64,000 nucleotides of DNA from contig OY992892.1 of NCBI GenBank assembly GCA_963921405.1, positions 53,344,299-53,408,298 of the forward strand, given 5' to 3'. This stretch comes from Cepaea hortensis. Its lineage: Eukaryota > Mollusca > Gastropoda > Stylommatophora > Helicidae. Positions 54,021 to 64,000 of this stretch are shown here, one piece after another (within the stretch, counting starts at the first letter, position 1; each line of letters begins with the position of its first letter). The translations under genes and the position numbers were made by a program. Under the pieces are notes generated by a model. The model did not search any database and was not told the DNA's origin. It saw nothing but the letters and a program-made list of their open reading frames with translations.

Positions 54021-54315
54021 GACACAGAAAAGAATAATATGGGAATAATCTGGACGGAGCTGCATGAGATAGCTAAGTGGACACAGAAAAGAATAATATG
54101 GGAATAATCTGGACGGAGCTGCATGAGATAGCTAAGTGGACACAGAAAAGAATAATATGGGAATAATCTGGACGGAGCTGCATGAGATAGCTAAGTGGAC
54201 ACAGAAAAGAATAACATGGGAATAATCTGGACGGAGCTGCATGAGATAGCTAAGTGGACACAGAAAAGAATAATAAGGGAATAATCTGGACGGAGCTGCA
54301 TGAGATAGGTAAGGA
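54021..54315 (+). repeat. 59 bp tandem array in the LINE E C-terminus
   Basis: Five units starting GACACAGAAAAGAATAATA at 54021, 54080, 54139, 54198 and 54257, nearly identical. 59 is not a multiple of 3, so each unit shifts the LINE frame. Three and a half units recur at 56672-56880. Confidence 0.95.
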
Positions 54316-55199
54316 CAGAAGGACTTGAAGTGAGCTGGTTGTGAGTCTATTCCCCAATGGGGAATAAAGGATGAAAGAAGAAGAATGGAATGTTGGAATA
54401 TTTCTATTCCTCTGTCTATTATTTGTATATTTGTTTTTTTTTTTCTTGTTTTTTTTTCAGCTGGTAATTTTCTAAATTAGTGTAGACAGACAATCTGTTG
54501 CCTGTGCCAGAAGGAAGTTTGTAAAACATTGTTAAAGTTAGTTGCATGTCCTTATACAGGTCGTTGCATTCATCCCAAACATTCATCGACTATTTGTGAT
54601 TTTCTACCATTGTTTTATGAACGCCCGACGATCATAAAATTCCAAAAATCAACGCAAAGGAATAGTTTTCTCCCAAATGATTTGTGGCTGATTTCCAACC
54701 CGATATATGAGAAATGTATATATATTATTAATTGTGTATTATTGATAATATCTCTGGTTCTATTATATCTTCTGAACGATGTGCTATAATATTTGCCATT
54801 TGCATTGTTAATGCACCTGGTGACATTTTAAGAATAAAACATTGTTCATAGACATCAAAAGGCTTCTTACTGCCAGTTTTTCCCCCCATTGAATGAATGT
54901 AACATGGCTTTAAGCCAATACAACACATTCAAGCTTTCCAAGATTTGCCAAAATAGATCTGAAAGATGTGCGTTGCTGGAATAAATATCAAATGAGATCA
55001 GAATGACCAAAAAATTCCCAAAGAAGAATAAAATACTGACATCGAAAAAAACATAAATAACGAAAAACGGAAATAATCATTGACACATGCATCTGAGCAG
55101 TTGGCTTGAAACATGATCAAAACGGACAACAATGCTCAGAAGATTTCGAAATGGGTTTCCATCGTAGATGGGAGATAAAATATGTTTTGAAGGGGGGAA

Positions 55200-55625
55200 A
55201 AATAGGGGACATGATAATAAAAGATTATACAATGATGGGGAAAATGTTAATAAACAATTATACAATAGTGGGGAAAATGTTAATAAACAATTATATAATA
55301 ATGGGGAAATGTCAATAAACAACCATGCAACAATGGGGAAAATGTTAATAAACAATTATACAGTAATGGGGAAATGTCACTAAACAACCATGCAATAATG
55401 GGGAAAATGTTAACAAACAATTATACAATAATTGGAAAAATGTTAATAATCAACTATACAATAATCGGAAACATGTTAATACACAATTATACAATAGCGG
55501 GTAAAATGTTAATAAACAATTATACAATATTGAGGAAATGTTAATACACAATTAAACAATTGCGGGCAAAATGTTAATAAACAATTATACAATAATGGGG
55601 GAATGTTAATACACAATTATACAAT
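55200..55625 (+). repeat. ACAATTATACAATAATGGGG minisatellite (unit 1)
   Basis: About 13 degenerate units of 30-35 bp (AATTATACAATAATGGGG, then AAAATGTTAATAAAC). It resumes beyond the LINE at 56324-56395. A copy lies at 57771-58196. Confidence 0.93.
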
Positions 55626-56323
55626 CTCATCTCATCTCATCATGTTCCTCTTGTACCTTGCGGTCTCAATGTGAAATATAAACAGCGGGAGAGTGCCCGC
55701 TTATGGGCTTCATGTATCGATATCCCCATGGATTATGTTATTCCCTGCGTCTATCGTTTACGTGGTCGGCCTCTTCCTCTGCTTCCACATAGTCTGTGCA
55801 TCATTGCTTGTTGTGGTATACTGTTAGTTGGTAACCTACTTGCATGGCCAAACCATTTCACTTGCTGCCTTCTAATAAAATCTAGCGCAGCTATAACCCT
55901 CACTTTTGTCATGATTTCTTCATTTCTGATCTTATATTTTCTTGATGCATTGAGTATTCGAGTATTCTTCTCAGGAATCTCATTTCTGTTGTTGTGATTT
56001 TTCTTTTCTCTTTTTCTGTCATTGTCCAGGTTTAGCATTGGTAACATAGAGTTGGTAGGCAGATTGTGTTATAAAGTGCTTTCTTAGTGGTTATTGATAC
56101 ATGTTTGTTCTTTATTATTGGTACCATTTGTCCAATGAGTTGGTTTGCCTTATTGCTACTATTTTCGATCTCGTCTTCTGATTTGCCATTTGATGATACT
56201 ATACTTCCTAGGTACTTGAAACTCTTTACTTGTTTCAAGGGATGTTCATTTATGTGAATTCTTGTTGTTTCTTTACCTCTGTTTTACTTGACTATAACTT
56301 AAAAAATATTGACTATAACTATA
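55626..56323 (-). mobile_element. RTE-like LINE fragment inserted in the minisatellite (unit 1)
   Basis: Flanked by AATTATACAAT (55615-55625 and 56324-56334), an 11 bp duplication. Minus strand: VKSFKYLGSIVSSNGKSEDE (thumb), TKKALYNTICLPTLCY, a frameshift, KVRVIAALDFIRRQQVKWFG, and GSRGRGRPRKR. It ends in GATGAGATGAGATGAG repeats at the low-coordinate end. Duplicated at 58197-58894. Confidence 0.9.
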
Positions 56324-56671
56324 AATTATACAATGGGGGAATATTAATAAACAATTATACATTTATGGGGAAAATGTTAATAAACAACATTGATGAGGAA
56401 AATATAAAACAAAATGTAACATTATTTATACCATAAACCTGTTACAATAACTGTCATCATTTTTTTTTTTTTAAATCTAATGTATGCAGCTGCCACCGTG
56501 TATTACCAGGGCCAAATTAGAGAAGCAAATAATGATAATAATACTGTCACCAACCATGCATGTTGCAAGAGTCCGACTAAAGAGGGTTAATGTGCGGCTG
56601 ACTTCCTTATACCGTAGAAAACTTAGCAGCAAGATTCTACCTTTCATGAACAAGGTACAAAGAGCCTATCT

Positions 56672-59239
56672 GGAATAATCTGGACGGAGCTGCATGAGAT
56701 AGCTAAGTGGACACAGAAAAGAATAATATGGGAATAATCTGGACGGAGCTGCATGAGATAGCTAAGTGGACACAGAAAAGAATAACATGGGAATAATCTG
56801 GACGGAGCTGCATGAGATAGCTAAATGGACACAGGAAAGAATAATAAGGGAATAATCTGGACGGAGCTGCATGAGATAGGTAAGGACAGAAGGACTTGAA
56901 GTGAGCTGGTTGTGAGTCTATTCCCCAATGGGGAATAAAGGATGAAAGAAGAAGAATGGAATGTTGGAATATTTCTATTCCTCTGTCTATTATTTGTATA
57001 TTTGTTTTTTTTTTTCTTGTTTTTTTTTCAGCTGGTAATTTTCTAAATTAGTGTAGACAGACAATCTGTTGCCTGTGCCAGAAGGAAGTTTGTAAAACAT
57101 TGTTAAAGTTAGTTGCATGTCCTTATACAGGTCGTTGCATTCATCCCAAACATTCATCGACTATTTGTGATTTTCTACCATTGTTTTATGAACGCCCGAC
57201 GATCATAAAATTCCAAAAATCAACGCAAAGGAATAGTTTTCTCCCAAATGATTTGTGGCTGATTTCCAACCCGATATATGAGAAATGTATATATATTATT
57301 AATTGTGTATTATTGATAATATCTCTGGTTCTATTATATCTTCTGAACGATGTGCTATAATATTTGCCATTTGCATTGTTAATGCACCTGGTGACATTTT
57401 AAGAATAAAACATTGTTCATAGACATCAAAAGGCTTCTTACTGCCAGTTTTTCCCCCCATTGAATGAATGTAACATGGCTTTAAGCCAATACAACACATT
57501 CAAGCTTTCCAAGATTTGCCAAAATAGATCTGAAAGATGTGCGTTGCTGGAATAAATATCAAATGAGATCAGAATGACCAAAAAATTCCCAAAGAAGAAT
57601 AAAATACTGACATCGAAAAAAACATAAATAACGAAAAACGGAAATAATCATTGACACATGCATCTGAGCAGTTGGCTTGAAACATGATCAAAACGGACAA
57701 CAATGCTCAGAAGATTTCGAAATGGGTTTCCATCGTAGATGGGAGATAAAATATGTTTTGAAGGGGGGAAAAATAGGGGACATGATAATAAAAGATTATA
57801 CAATGATGGGGAAAATGTTAATAAACAATTATACAATAGTGGGGAAAATGTTAATAAACAATTATACAATAATGGGGAAATGTCAATAAACAACCATGCA
57901 ACAATGGGGAAAATGTTAATAAACAATTATACAGTAATGGGGAAATGTCACTAAACAACCATGCAATAATGGGGAAAATGTTAACAAACAATTATACAAT
58001 AATTGGAAAAATGTTAATAATCAACTATACAATAATCGGAAACATGTTAATACACAATTATACAATAGCGGGTAAAATGTTAATAAACAATTATACAATA
58101 TTGAGGAAATGTTAATACACAATTAAACAATTGCGGGCAAAATGTTAATAAACAATTATACAATAATGGGGGAATGTTAATACACAATTATACAATCTCA
58201 TCTCATCTCATCATGTTCCTCTTGTACCTTGCGGTCTCAATGTGAAATATAAACAGCGGGAGAGTGCCCGCTTATGGGCTTCATGTATCGATATCCCCAT
58301 GGATTATGTTATTCCCTGCGTCTATGGTTTACGTGGTCGGCCTCTTCCTCTGCTTCCACATAGTCTGTGCATCATTGCTTGTTGTGGTATACTGTTAGTT
58401 GGTAACCTACTTGCATGGCCAAACCATTTCACTTGCTGCCTTCTAATAAAATCTAGCGCAGCTATAACCCTCACTTTTGTCATGATTTCTTCATTTCTGA
58501 TCTTATATTTTCTTGATGCATTGAGTATTCGAGTATTCTTCTCAGGAATCTCATTTCTGTTGTTGTGATTTTTCTTTTCTCTTTTTCTGTCATTGTCCAG
58601 GTTTAGCATTGGTAACATAGAGTTGGTAGGCAGATTGTGTTATAAAGTGCTTTCTTAGTGGTTATTGATACATGTTTGTTCTTTATTATTGGTACCATTT
58701 GTCCAATGAGTTGGTTTGCCTTATTGCTACTATTTTCGATCTCGTCTTCTGATTTGCCATTTGATGATACTATACTTCCTAGGTACTTGAAACTCTTTAC
58801 TTGTTTCAAGGGATGTTCATTTATGTGAATTCTTGTTGTTTCTTTACCTCTGTTTTACTTGACTATAACTTAAAAAATATTGACTATAACTATAAATTAT
58901 ACAATGGGGGAATATTAATAAACAATTATACATTTATGGGGAAAATGTTAATAAACAACATTGATGAGGAAAATATAAAACAAAATGTAACATTATTTAT
59001 ACCATAAACCTGTTACAATAACTGTCATCATTTTTTTTTTTTTTAAATCTAATGTATGCAGCTGCCACCGTGTATTACCAGGGCCAAATTAGAGAAGCAA
59101 ATAATGATAATAATACTGTCACCAACCATGCATGTTGCAAGAGTCCGACTAAAGAGGGTTAATGTGCGGCTGACTTCCTTATACCGTAGAAAACTTAGCA
59201 GCAAGATTCTACCTTTCATGAACAAGGTACAAAGAGCCT
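56672..59239 (+). repeat. 2.57 kb tandem duplication, unit 2
   Basis: Near-exact copy of unit 1, entering at a 59 bp repeat (GGAATAATCTGGACGGAG). It ends at AAAGAGCCT, after which unique sequence reads GGCGTCAGTTGTGTGAG. That end resembles the LINE E C-terminus (AWRQLCESL, then KTEE), as does 54330-54385. Confidence 0.96.
58197..58894 (-). mobile_element. RTE-like LINE fragment (unit 2 copy)
   Basis: Duplicate of 55626-56323 with the same boundaries and target repeats; one amino-acid change visible (YRLRGR to YGLRGR on the opposite strand). Confidence 0.9.
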
Positions 59240-59324
59240 GGCGTCAGTTGTGTGAGAGCCTATAGCCCATTGGGAGGTGAAAGACGGAAGAATAGAGTAC
59301 GGAGTGTGTTTTAACATGGTTTTT

Positions 59325-59620
59325 TAACGTTTGATCGCTTTGAACTCAAGCGTAGTGTATACAAGAGCTACTACTTCTTGTGAACTGCTCTGATTTTTGC
59401 TAGTGAATTAGCTGTCCATATTACCAGCGTCCCTTACCATCGAGTGAACCCATTTCGACTTCAGAGGTATTTGACATTTACGTCCCGGAGTCAAGGATGA
59501 GAAGTCAACCTTTTAGTTCAAACTGACCCGTGTAGGGGTTGAACCCGCTACCTCGGCATCAGCACACACAATGGCATTAAAACATGTTGATAATCAGGCC
59601 CGAAACCTATATTTCAGCTG
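59325..59620 (-). mobile_element. tRNA-derived SINE, family D, copy 2
   Basis: Minus strand: B box GCGGGTTCAACCCC near 59548, then CTCATCCTTGACTCCGGGAC, CCTCTGAAGTCG, AAAATCAGAGCAGTTCAC and AGTAGTAGCTCT, in the order of the 41.9 kb copy. Head weak. Confidence 0.75.
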
Positions 59621-60107
59621 TAAACTGGTACCTTAAGAGAGATGTGATCTGAATAACGAAGGTCCCTTTAGCTCACAGAAAATTATATGTCGCTCCTTTG
59701 ATGGGACTCAATTGAAGCATGCATTCCCGGAAGAAAAATAAACGAAATTGGACATGGAAGACAGTAAATAAACAGTGTCACAAGATCAGCGCACGAACGC
59801 AGCATGAGTTTTACACAATATCAAATTACCATTCTGCTTTCACCCTTGATCACCCAGTATGACAGAGGCCCTCCATCAACTTACTCCAAGCCCTCCTATC
59901 CTTAGCAAATCGCAGCTCCGTCTATGTCCTCCCCATATTATTAATTTCTATTTCTACATCTCTTCTCCGTGTGTTTGTTTGGTTGTCCTCTGTTTTTGTG
60001 TGTGTTTTATTTGCCGTGTGTATTCCAAACAAAAGGCCTTTCTAGTTATACTATTCTCAAGTTGTCCCAGTGTATGTCTTATTCACAGCCAGCGCCGTCA
60101 CCTCTTG
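59621..60107. other. No recognisable feature
   Basis: A plus frame from 59859 (226 codons) runs on through the following SINE and is not credible as a gene. Confidence 0.5.
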
Positions 60108-60330
60108 GTTCACTGGTGTCGCTTAAAAGTCGACAGGGTCGACTTCATTGCACCGGGTATTATCCCATATGGCTCGGTCTCTTTCCGCAGCACGGAAAGC
60201 GTCGCACAAAGCACGAACTCCGTAGCTTTTAGCGACGACCCACAGGAGTCTCTGAAACATTTAACTCGTAAACCGAAGGGTGCGGCCCGGAATCGAACCC
60301 ACAACCTTCGGAGCACGAGTTGTTTGTCTA
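60108..60330 (-). mobile_element. tRNA-derived SINE, family A, copy 3
   Basis: Minus strand: GTTGTGGGTTCGATTCCGGG (B box), then GAGACTCCTGTGGGTCGTCG, GGAGTTCGTGC, CATATGGGATAATACCCGG and GTCGACCCTGTCGAC, close to copy 1. The A-box side is not clear. Confidence 0.85.
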
Positions 60331-60611
60331 GTTCTATCAATGAACTCTACGTTGATGATTCTGTAATTTTTTTTTTGTGTCCGCGTTTCCATCCTGTTTC
60401 AGGATATTGCGGTCAACACCAGCATCTTTCAGCTGTATGTTCTTCTTCTTCTTTCGTTCGCCTGAAATATGCTTATAACTGCAATGTTGTCTCTTGTATG
60501 AATCCAACAGTCTTTTTTAGTTCATTCAGCGGTCCATAGAGTGTATCCTCCACTGTTGTCTCTCTAGGCCAGAAGGTTCGCCTGGATATGTTGTAGTTTG
60601 AGCAATCCTGT

Positions 60612-60808
60612 ATATTGATTCCTAGGCTAGATTACGCTCATCAGCATGCCACGACTTTCTGAGCGACCGGCTCCATACTCTCGTAAGTCACTGGCACGAC
60701 TCGAACCCCTTCAAATTCTAGTGCGCTCACGTCAACCACGAGAGTATTCGGGGTTACAGAGAAAGCTGCTAACCCCTCAGCCAGGGAGACCGGCCATTCT
60801 GTAATACC
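60612..60808 (-). mobile_element. tRNA-derived SINE, family C, copy 2
   Basis: Minus strand: A box TGGCTGAGGGGTTAGCAG, body CTTTCTCTGTAACC, B box GGGGTTCGAGTCG, ACTTACGAGAGTATGGAGCC, and a 3' end with GAGCGTAATCTAGCC. Confidence 0.78.
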
Positions 60809-60892
60809 TTTCGATAATGTTTTTTTTTGGGGGGTCGCATATCCTTTACAGGACATCGCTGTCAACATCTGCATCTTTCAGCTGTTTGTTGA

Positions 60893-61074
60893 TTTCTTGG
60901 CACGATTACGTTCAGTAGTTTGCCATTGCTTCCTGAGCGACCGGCTCAATACCCCGTAAGTTACCGACGCGGAGAGAACCGCTACCATTTCTCGCACAAC
61001 GTCACGTTACTTACGAGAGTAAACGAGATTACGGAGAAAGTCGTGTAACCTCTAGACCAGAGAGACCGGCTTCG
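60893..61074 (-). mobile_element. tRNA-derived SINE, family C, copy 3
   Basis: Minus strand: A box TGGTCTAGAGGTTACACG, CTTTCTCCGTAATC, B-box-like GCGGTTCTCTCCG, ACTTACGGGGTATTGAGCC, ATGGCAAACTACTGAACG. Same orientation as copy 2, 85 bp away. Confidence 0.8.
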
Positions 61075-61144
61075 ATAAATTACTATGTTCAAAATTCAAT
61101 AAGATGTTAACTGGGTTTTAAGTAAATTGCTAGTTTCCTGTGTA

Positions 61145-61145
<1 letters not shown>

Positions 61146-61181
<36 letters not shown>

Positions 61182-61219
61182 TGCGCGCGTGCGTGCGCAC
61201 GTGTGTGTGTGTGTGTGTT
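61146..61219. repeat. (GT)n/(GC) array
   Basis: GT repeats with a GCGCGC-containing middle (61180-61200). Confidence 0.95.
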
Positions 61220-61383
61220 TCTTTAGTTCGGATGTTTCTCTTTTCATGGGATTGTCCTGAAAAGGAGGACTCATCTCTTGCTTGTCGTTGTGCTATTCTA
61301 GTTTGCTGGATGGCTGTTTTCGTTCTGTGTACATACTATTTGACGATCATTGTATTTCTTATTCCCTTTCTACACGTAGTAGT

Positions 61384-61545
61384 TAATCGTATTTCCGTTC
61401 CTAGCCATGATGCTATCTATGAGCCACCTTTCTTAGATGTTCAGGTCTCGTAAATTGCCATCATTCTTCTTCTTTCGTGGTCTGTGATATTCTATGAGCT
61501 TGTTGTTTATATCTTGGATATAAATAAATAACTGCTTTGCAGGCA
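61384..61545 (+). repeat. ~155 bp interspersed repeat, copy 1
   Basis: Contains TTCTTAGATGTTCAGGTCTC, TGATATTCTATGAGCTTG and TATAAATAAATAACTGCT. A copy of about 92% similarity by eye lies at 62912-63063, same strand. Identity unknown; perhaps a LINE or SINE end. Confidence 0.85.
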
Positions 61546-61779
61546 TTGACGTAAAGTAAAGAAATAAAGAACAGGAGAAACAGTAAACAATATACAGACT
61601 ATGACACATTATCAAACTGGGATTCGAACCTGCCGCCAGCAACTTCTTGCCATACTCCATAGCTGTGAGTTCATTTGGGCCAAAGATGACGATAATGAAA
61701 ATAACTCTTTGATTAAAAATGGACACCTAGCAGCAACCTTCTGTGGACATGTGAAGTGGTAAGACTATCACATTATTGC

Positions 61780-61925
61780 AGGCCTGTGTGAACGGAGAAA
61801 TAAGTCGCCAATCTTAGCCTCCCTTAGCGAACGACGCGAGATGGCATCGAACCCATGTTTGGCAACGCTCGTGCAATTTTGAGCGCAACGCCCTGACCGT
61901 TACACTAGCGATCCCGCTACGTCTT
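61780..61925 (-). mobile_element. tRNA-like SINE head
   Basis: Minus strand: GGATCGCTAGTGTAACGG, GTCAGGGCGTTGCGCTC (A box TAACGGTCAGGGCG), then GGGTTCGATGCC (B box). Spacing fits a tRNA-derived polymerase III promoter. A second, weaker minus-strand B box (GGTTCGAATCC) lies at about 61624-61634. Not a canonical tRNA gene because stems do not close cleanly. Confidence 0.65.
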
Positions 61926-62659
61926 TTGTTAAGGACATTTATTTGGCCTTGCGTTGAAGTACACTTGATTCTTATGGTTGGCGCTGCCATCATTTAAAGA
62001 CGGCGGGTTCAAATCATACAGTGGTTATGTCTTTCACTTTTTAATGTTTTCCAACATGTCCTCTGATATACATTTCGTGTCTTTATTTCTATAAGTGTCA
62101 ATTAAGATGAGGTTTCAAATGAAGAACTCACATTGTTTTTAGGGTGTGTGTGAGTGAATGTACTTCTGAAAAAGTACAGAACAAATGCTTCATTTTTTCG
62201 ATGAGGTCACCACTGCATTCAATGCAAGTTCTCTAGCGTCGATAAAATGCTTCGATTCCTTTTGAAGAGAATTATCTTGGTGGCATGTGTAATCACTCAT
62301 GGACTACCTGCTGTACTTCTTCATCGGACCGAAACGTTTTGAAACTCCCTACTCCATTCATACACTTGCTGGACTGGCATGCATCACCAAACTAGACCTT
62401 CATTTACCAATGAATGTCTATGGGTTTCACCCCTTCACTGATTTTTAAAACAAAATGAATAACAGAACGCTGCTCCTCATTGGTGCATGTCAAACGTGGA
62501 GCGGTCATCTTTAAACTGTCCTTATGACATCATGTGTTCGTCTGCACTGTAATGTCACGTGCTGAAAACTCTTGACATCCTTAACAACAATATTGACAGG
62601 TTACAAATCAATGGCATGATTATTGTAATTTCTATCAAACTTTTAATGTTGACATTCGA
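61926..62659. other. No recognisable feature
   Basis: No gene or repeat that I can support. Confidence 0.4.
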
Positions 62660-62911
62660 AGCCCCATCCACAACTTCGTGTCTATATCATCGTCGTATAG
62701 CAGGTTCTTCGAAGAGAGTCGCTCTTGTCACGGCCTGTCTTAAAGTTGCACAATCCTTTGGCCTGTTTCCCCGTCTCATGCACCCTCATGCCCAAGGTGT
62801 CCGCATCATGCTGTGTCCATCGTCGTGCTGGTCGACCCATGCTTCTTCTTCCATAAACCATGTCTTCCATCAGTTTTCTTCCCAAACCTCTGTGATGTTT
62901 ATGAATAAAAT
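62660..62911 (-). pseudogene. LINE ORF2 C-terminal fragment
   Basis: Minus frame GRKLMEDMVYGRRSMGRPAR, RWTQHDADTLGM, GKQAKG. The G-x-R-x-x-G-R-P-x-x-R-W pattern is the basic C-terminal signature of many RTE/Jockey-type LINE proteins. Too short to classify and may be coincidental in detail. Confidence 0.5.
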
Positions 62912-63063
62912 GACCATCATAATTCCGTTCGTAGACATGATGCTAATTATGAGCCAGGTTTCTTAGATGTTCAGGTCTCGTAAATTGTCAGCATTCTTCT
63001 TCTTTCGTGATCTGTGATATTCTATGAGCTTGTTGTTTATATCTTGTATATAAATAAATAACT
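62912..63063 (+). repeat. ~155 bp interspersed repeat, copy 2
   Basis: Direct repeat of 61384-61545, 1.53 kb downstream. Confidence 0.85.
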
Positions 63064-63304
63064 GCTGATTGTCCCTAAAGGTCAAAACCAATTAAGAGAA
63101 AGGAAGTTATCGGGAAAATAACGCATCTGTTATTGGCCATCATGCAGAGATCTGCCTGTATTACATATGCATTATTTAGGAGCCAGACGCCACTAGCAAA
63201 ACGAGATGACGACATTTCAAGGACAGACAGAAACAACCGGAGAGATTTACACCAGCTTTCCGTAGTCCTTTCAGACTTTCACACACGTCATATCCTCCGT
63301 TATG

Positions 63305-63640
63305 TCAGTGCCTATGTTTTCTGTGTGTCAGCGTGGGATTGTGAATGATTTCTATGTGCCAGTATGGTATTGTGTACGATCTCTATGTGTCATTGTGGCA
63401 CTGTATATATCATCTGTGTGTCTACGTGGGATTTTGTATGATTTATATTTGCCAGTGTGGCATTCTGTATGTTTTGTTTGTGTCTATGTGGAAGTGTGTA
63501 TGATTTATATGTATCAGTGTGACATTGTGTAAGTTTTCTATGTATCTGTGGGGGATGATGCATGTTTTCGATGTGTCTGTGTGGGGATTATGTGTGTTTG
63601 CTTTGTGTCTTTGTGAAAGTGTCTACGAATATGCTTTTTG
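63305..63640 (+). repeat. ~32 bp TATGTGTCAGTGTGGCATTG minisatellite
   Basis: About ten degenerate units of the form TCTATGTGTCAGTGTGGCAT, then TGTGTATGATTT. The open frames across it are artefacts. Confidence 0.9.
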
Positions 63641-63726
63641 TGTATGTAAGAAACAGATATTTGCTTTGTTTTGGTATATTAACTGCGCACGTCCTCTATC
63701 TCAGTGTGTGTGTGTCTTTCTCACTA

Positions 63727-64000
<274 letters not shown>

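Larger units (their letters stand above)
52940..54390 (+). mobile_element. RTE-like LINE E (+), split by another LINE
   Basis: Parts 52940-53170 and 53837-54390. Readable: RVKSALMYGSEIWKTTKT, NKLQAFTNCRLRN, IIWRDRITNMEMTEI, then the break. After it: TRQITVNQEVKKRRW, MKKPENIIIRRAFAWDTPGK, and a C-terminus stretched by a 59 bp array, ending DRRT, SELVVSLFPNGE and GAAGAAGAAG. Removing 53171-53836 and one 12 bp duplicate restores the frame alignment. Confidence 0.85.
54101..56671 (+). repeat. 2.57 kb tandem duplication, unit 1
   Basis: Repeats at 56672-59239 with an offset of 2571 (2572 after one extra T in a T-run near 59040). I saw only two substitutions (55296 T/C, 55755 C/G) outside that run. 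It holds part of the 59 bp array, the end of LINE E, unknown DNA, a minisatellite and a nested LINE. The frames at 54529-54789 and 54928-54728 are unrecognised. Confidence 0.96.

Noticed and set aside
54529..54789. Duplicated 86-codon frame (also 57100-57360) as a conserved small gene
   Set aside because: It is duplicated only because the whole 2.57 kb segment is; no recognisable domain and AT-rich codons.
59859..60539. 226-codon ORF as a membrane protein
   Set aside because: More than a third of it is the antisense of SINE family A copy 3; the hydrophobic start is low-complexity T-rich DNA.
61624..61690. Genuine tRNA gene on the minus strand
   Set aside because: A perfect B box (GGTTCGAATCC) but no convincing A box or closing acceptor stem; more likely a SINE remnant.

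Overview
This is a 64 kb stretch of animal (metazoan) nuclear DNA made almost entirely of transposable elements, their debris and simple repeats. I found no recognisable host gene, ribosomal RNA or canonical tRNA gene. The mix is RNase H-bearing I-like LINEs, RTE-like and CR1/L2-like LINEs, several tRNA-headed SINEs, a hAT element, a Sailor-like Tc1/mariner relative, and Ty3/gypsy elements with Gmr1-type gene order. That suits a marine invertebrate, plausibly a mollusc. The taxonomic guess is inference and weak.

Layout. 0.9-2.4 kb: broken DDE transposase with a SINE in it. 3.0-8.7 kb: a CR1/L2-like LINE whose 3' UTR seems to have grown by about 3 kb of GA- and TG-rich repeats, sitting between two TATC microsatellites. 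9.4-10.3 kb and 13.9-16.1 kb: I-like LINE fragments, one with a CA array inside its RNase H domain, the other split by a hAT element with a perfect 8 bp target duplication. 10.6-17.6 kb: minisatellites and SINEs.

17.6-41.5 kb is a Russian doll. An RTE-like LINE (+) is split by an I-like LINE (-). That LINE is split by two Gmr1-like LTR retrotransposons lying head against tail 14 bp apart. The RTE LINE is split again by a tRNA-SINE, by an AT array plus about 1 kb of unknown sequence, and by a palindromic MITE. Removing the layers at their target duplications rejoins the LINE protein homology.

The centrepiece is the LTR element at 19114-28534. Its 591 bp LTRs look identical, its 5 bp target duplication is perfect, and one uninterrupted 1593-codon ORF encodes gag, protease, integrase, reverse transcriptase and RNase H in that order. 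Integrase ahead of RT is the Ty1/copia order on a Ty3/gypsy protein; this is the Gmr1 type. A second, decayed relative lies on the minus strand (28549-36550). A third, internally deleted one lies at 42175-48608. All three share an N-terminal coiled coil, a SCAN-like capsid segment, zinc knuckles, an extra Cys/His motif and a DSG protease.

49-59 kb: a minus-strand RTE LINE split by a CR1/L2-like LINE, a LINE-in-LINE insertion with a 12 bp target duplication, a 59 bp tandem array, and a nearly exact 2.57 kb tandem duplication. 59-64 kb: SINEs, LINE ends, a minisatellite and a CTA array running off the window edge.
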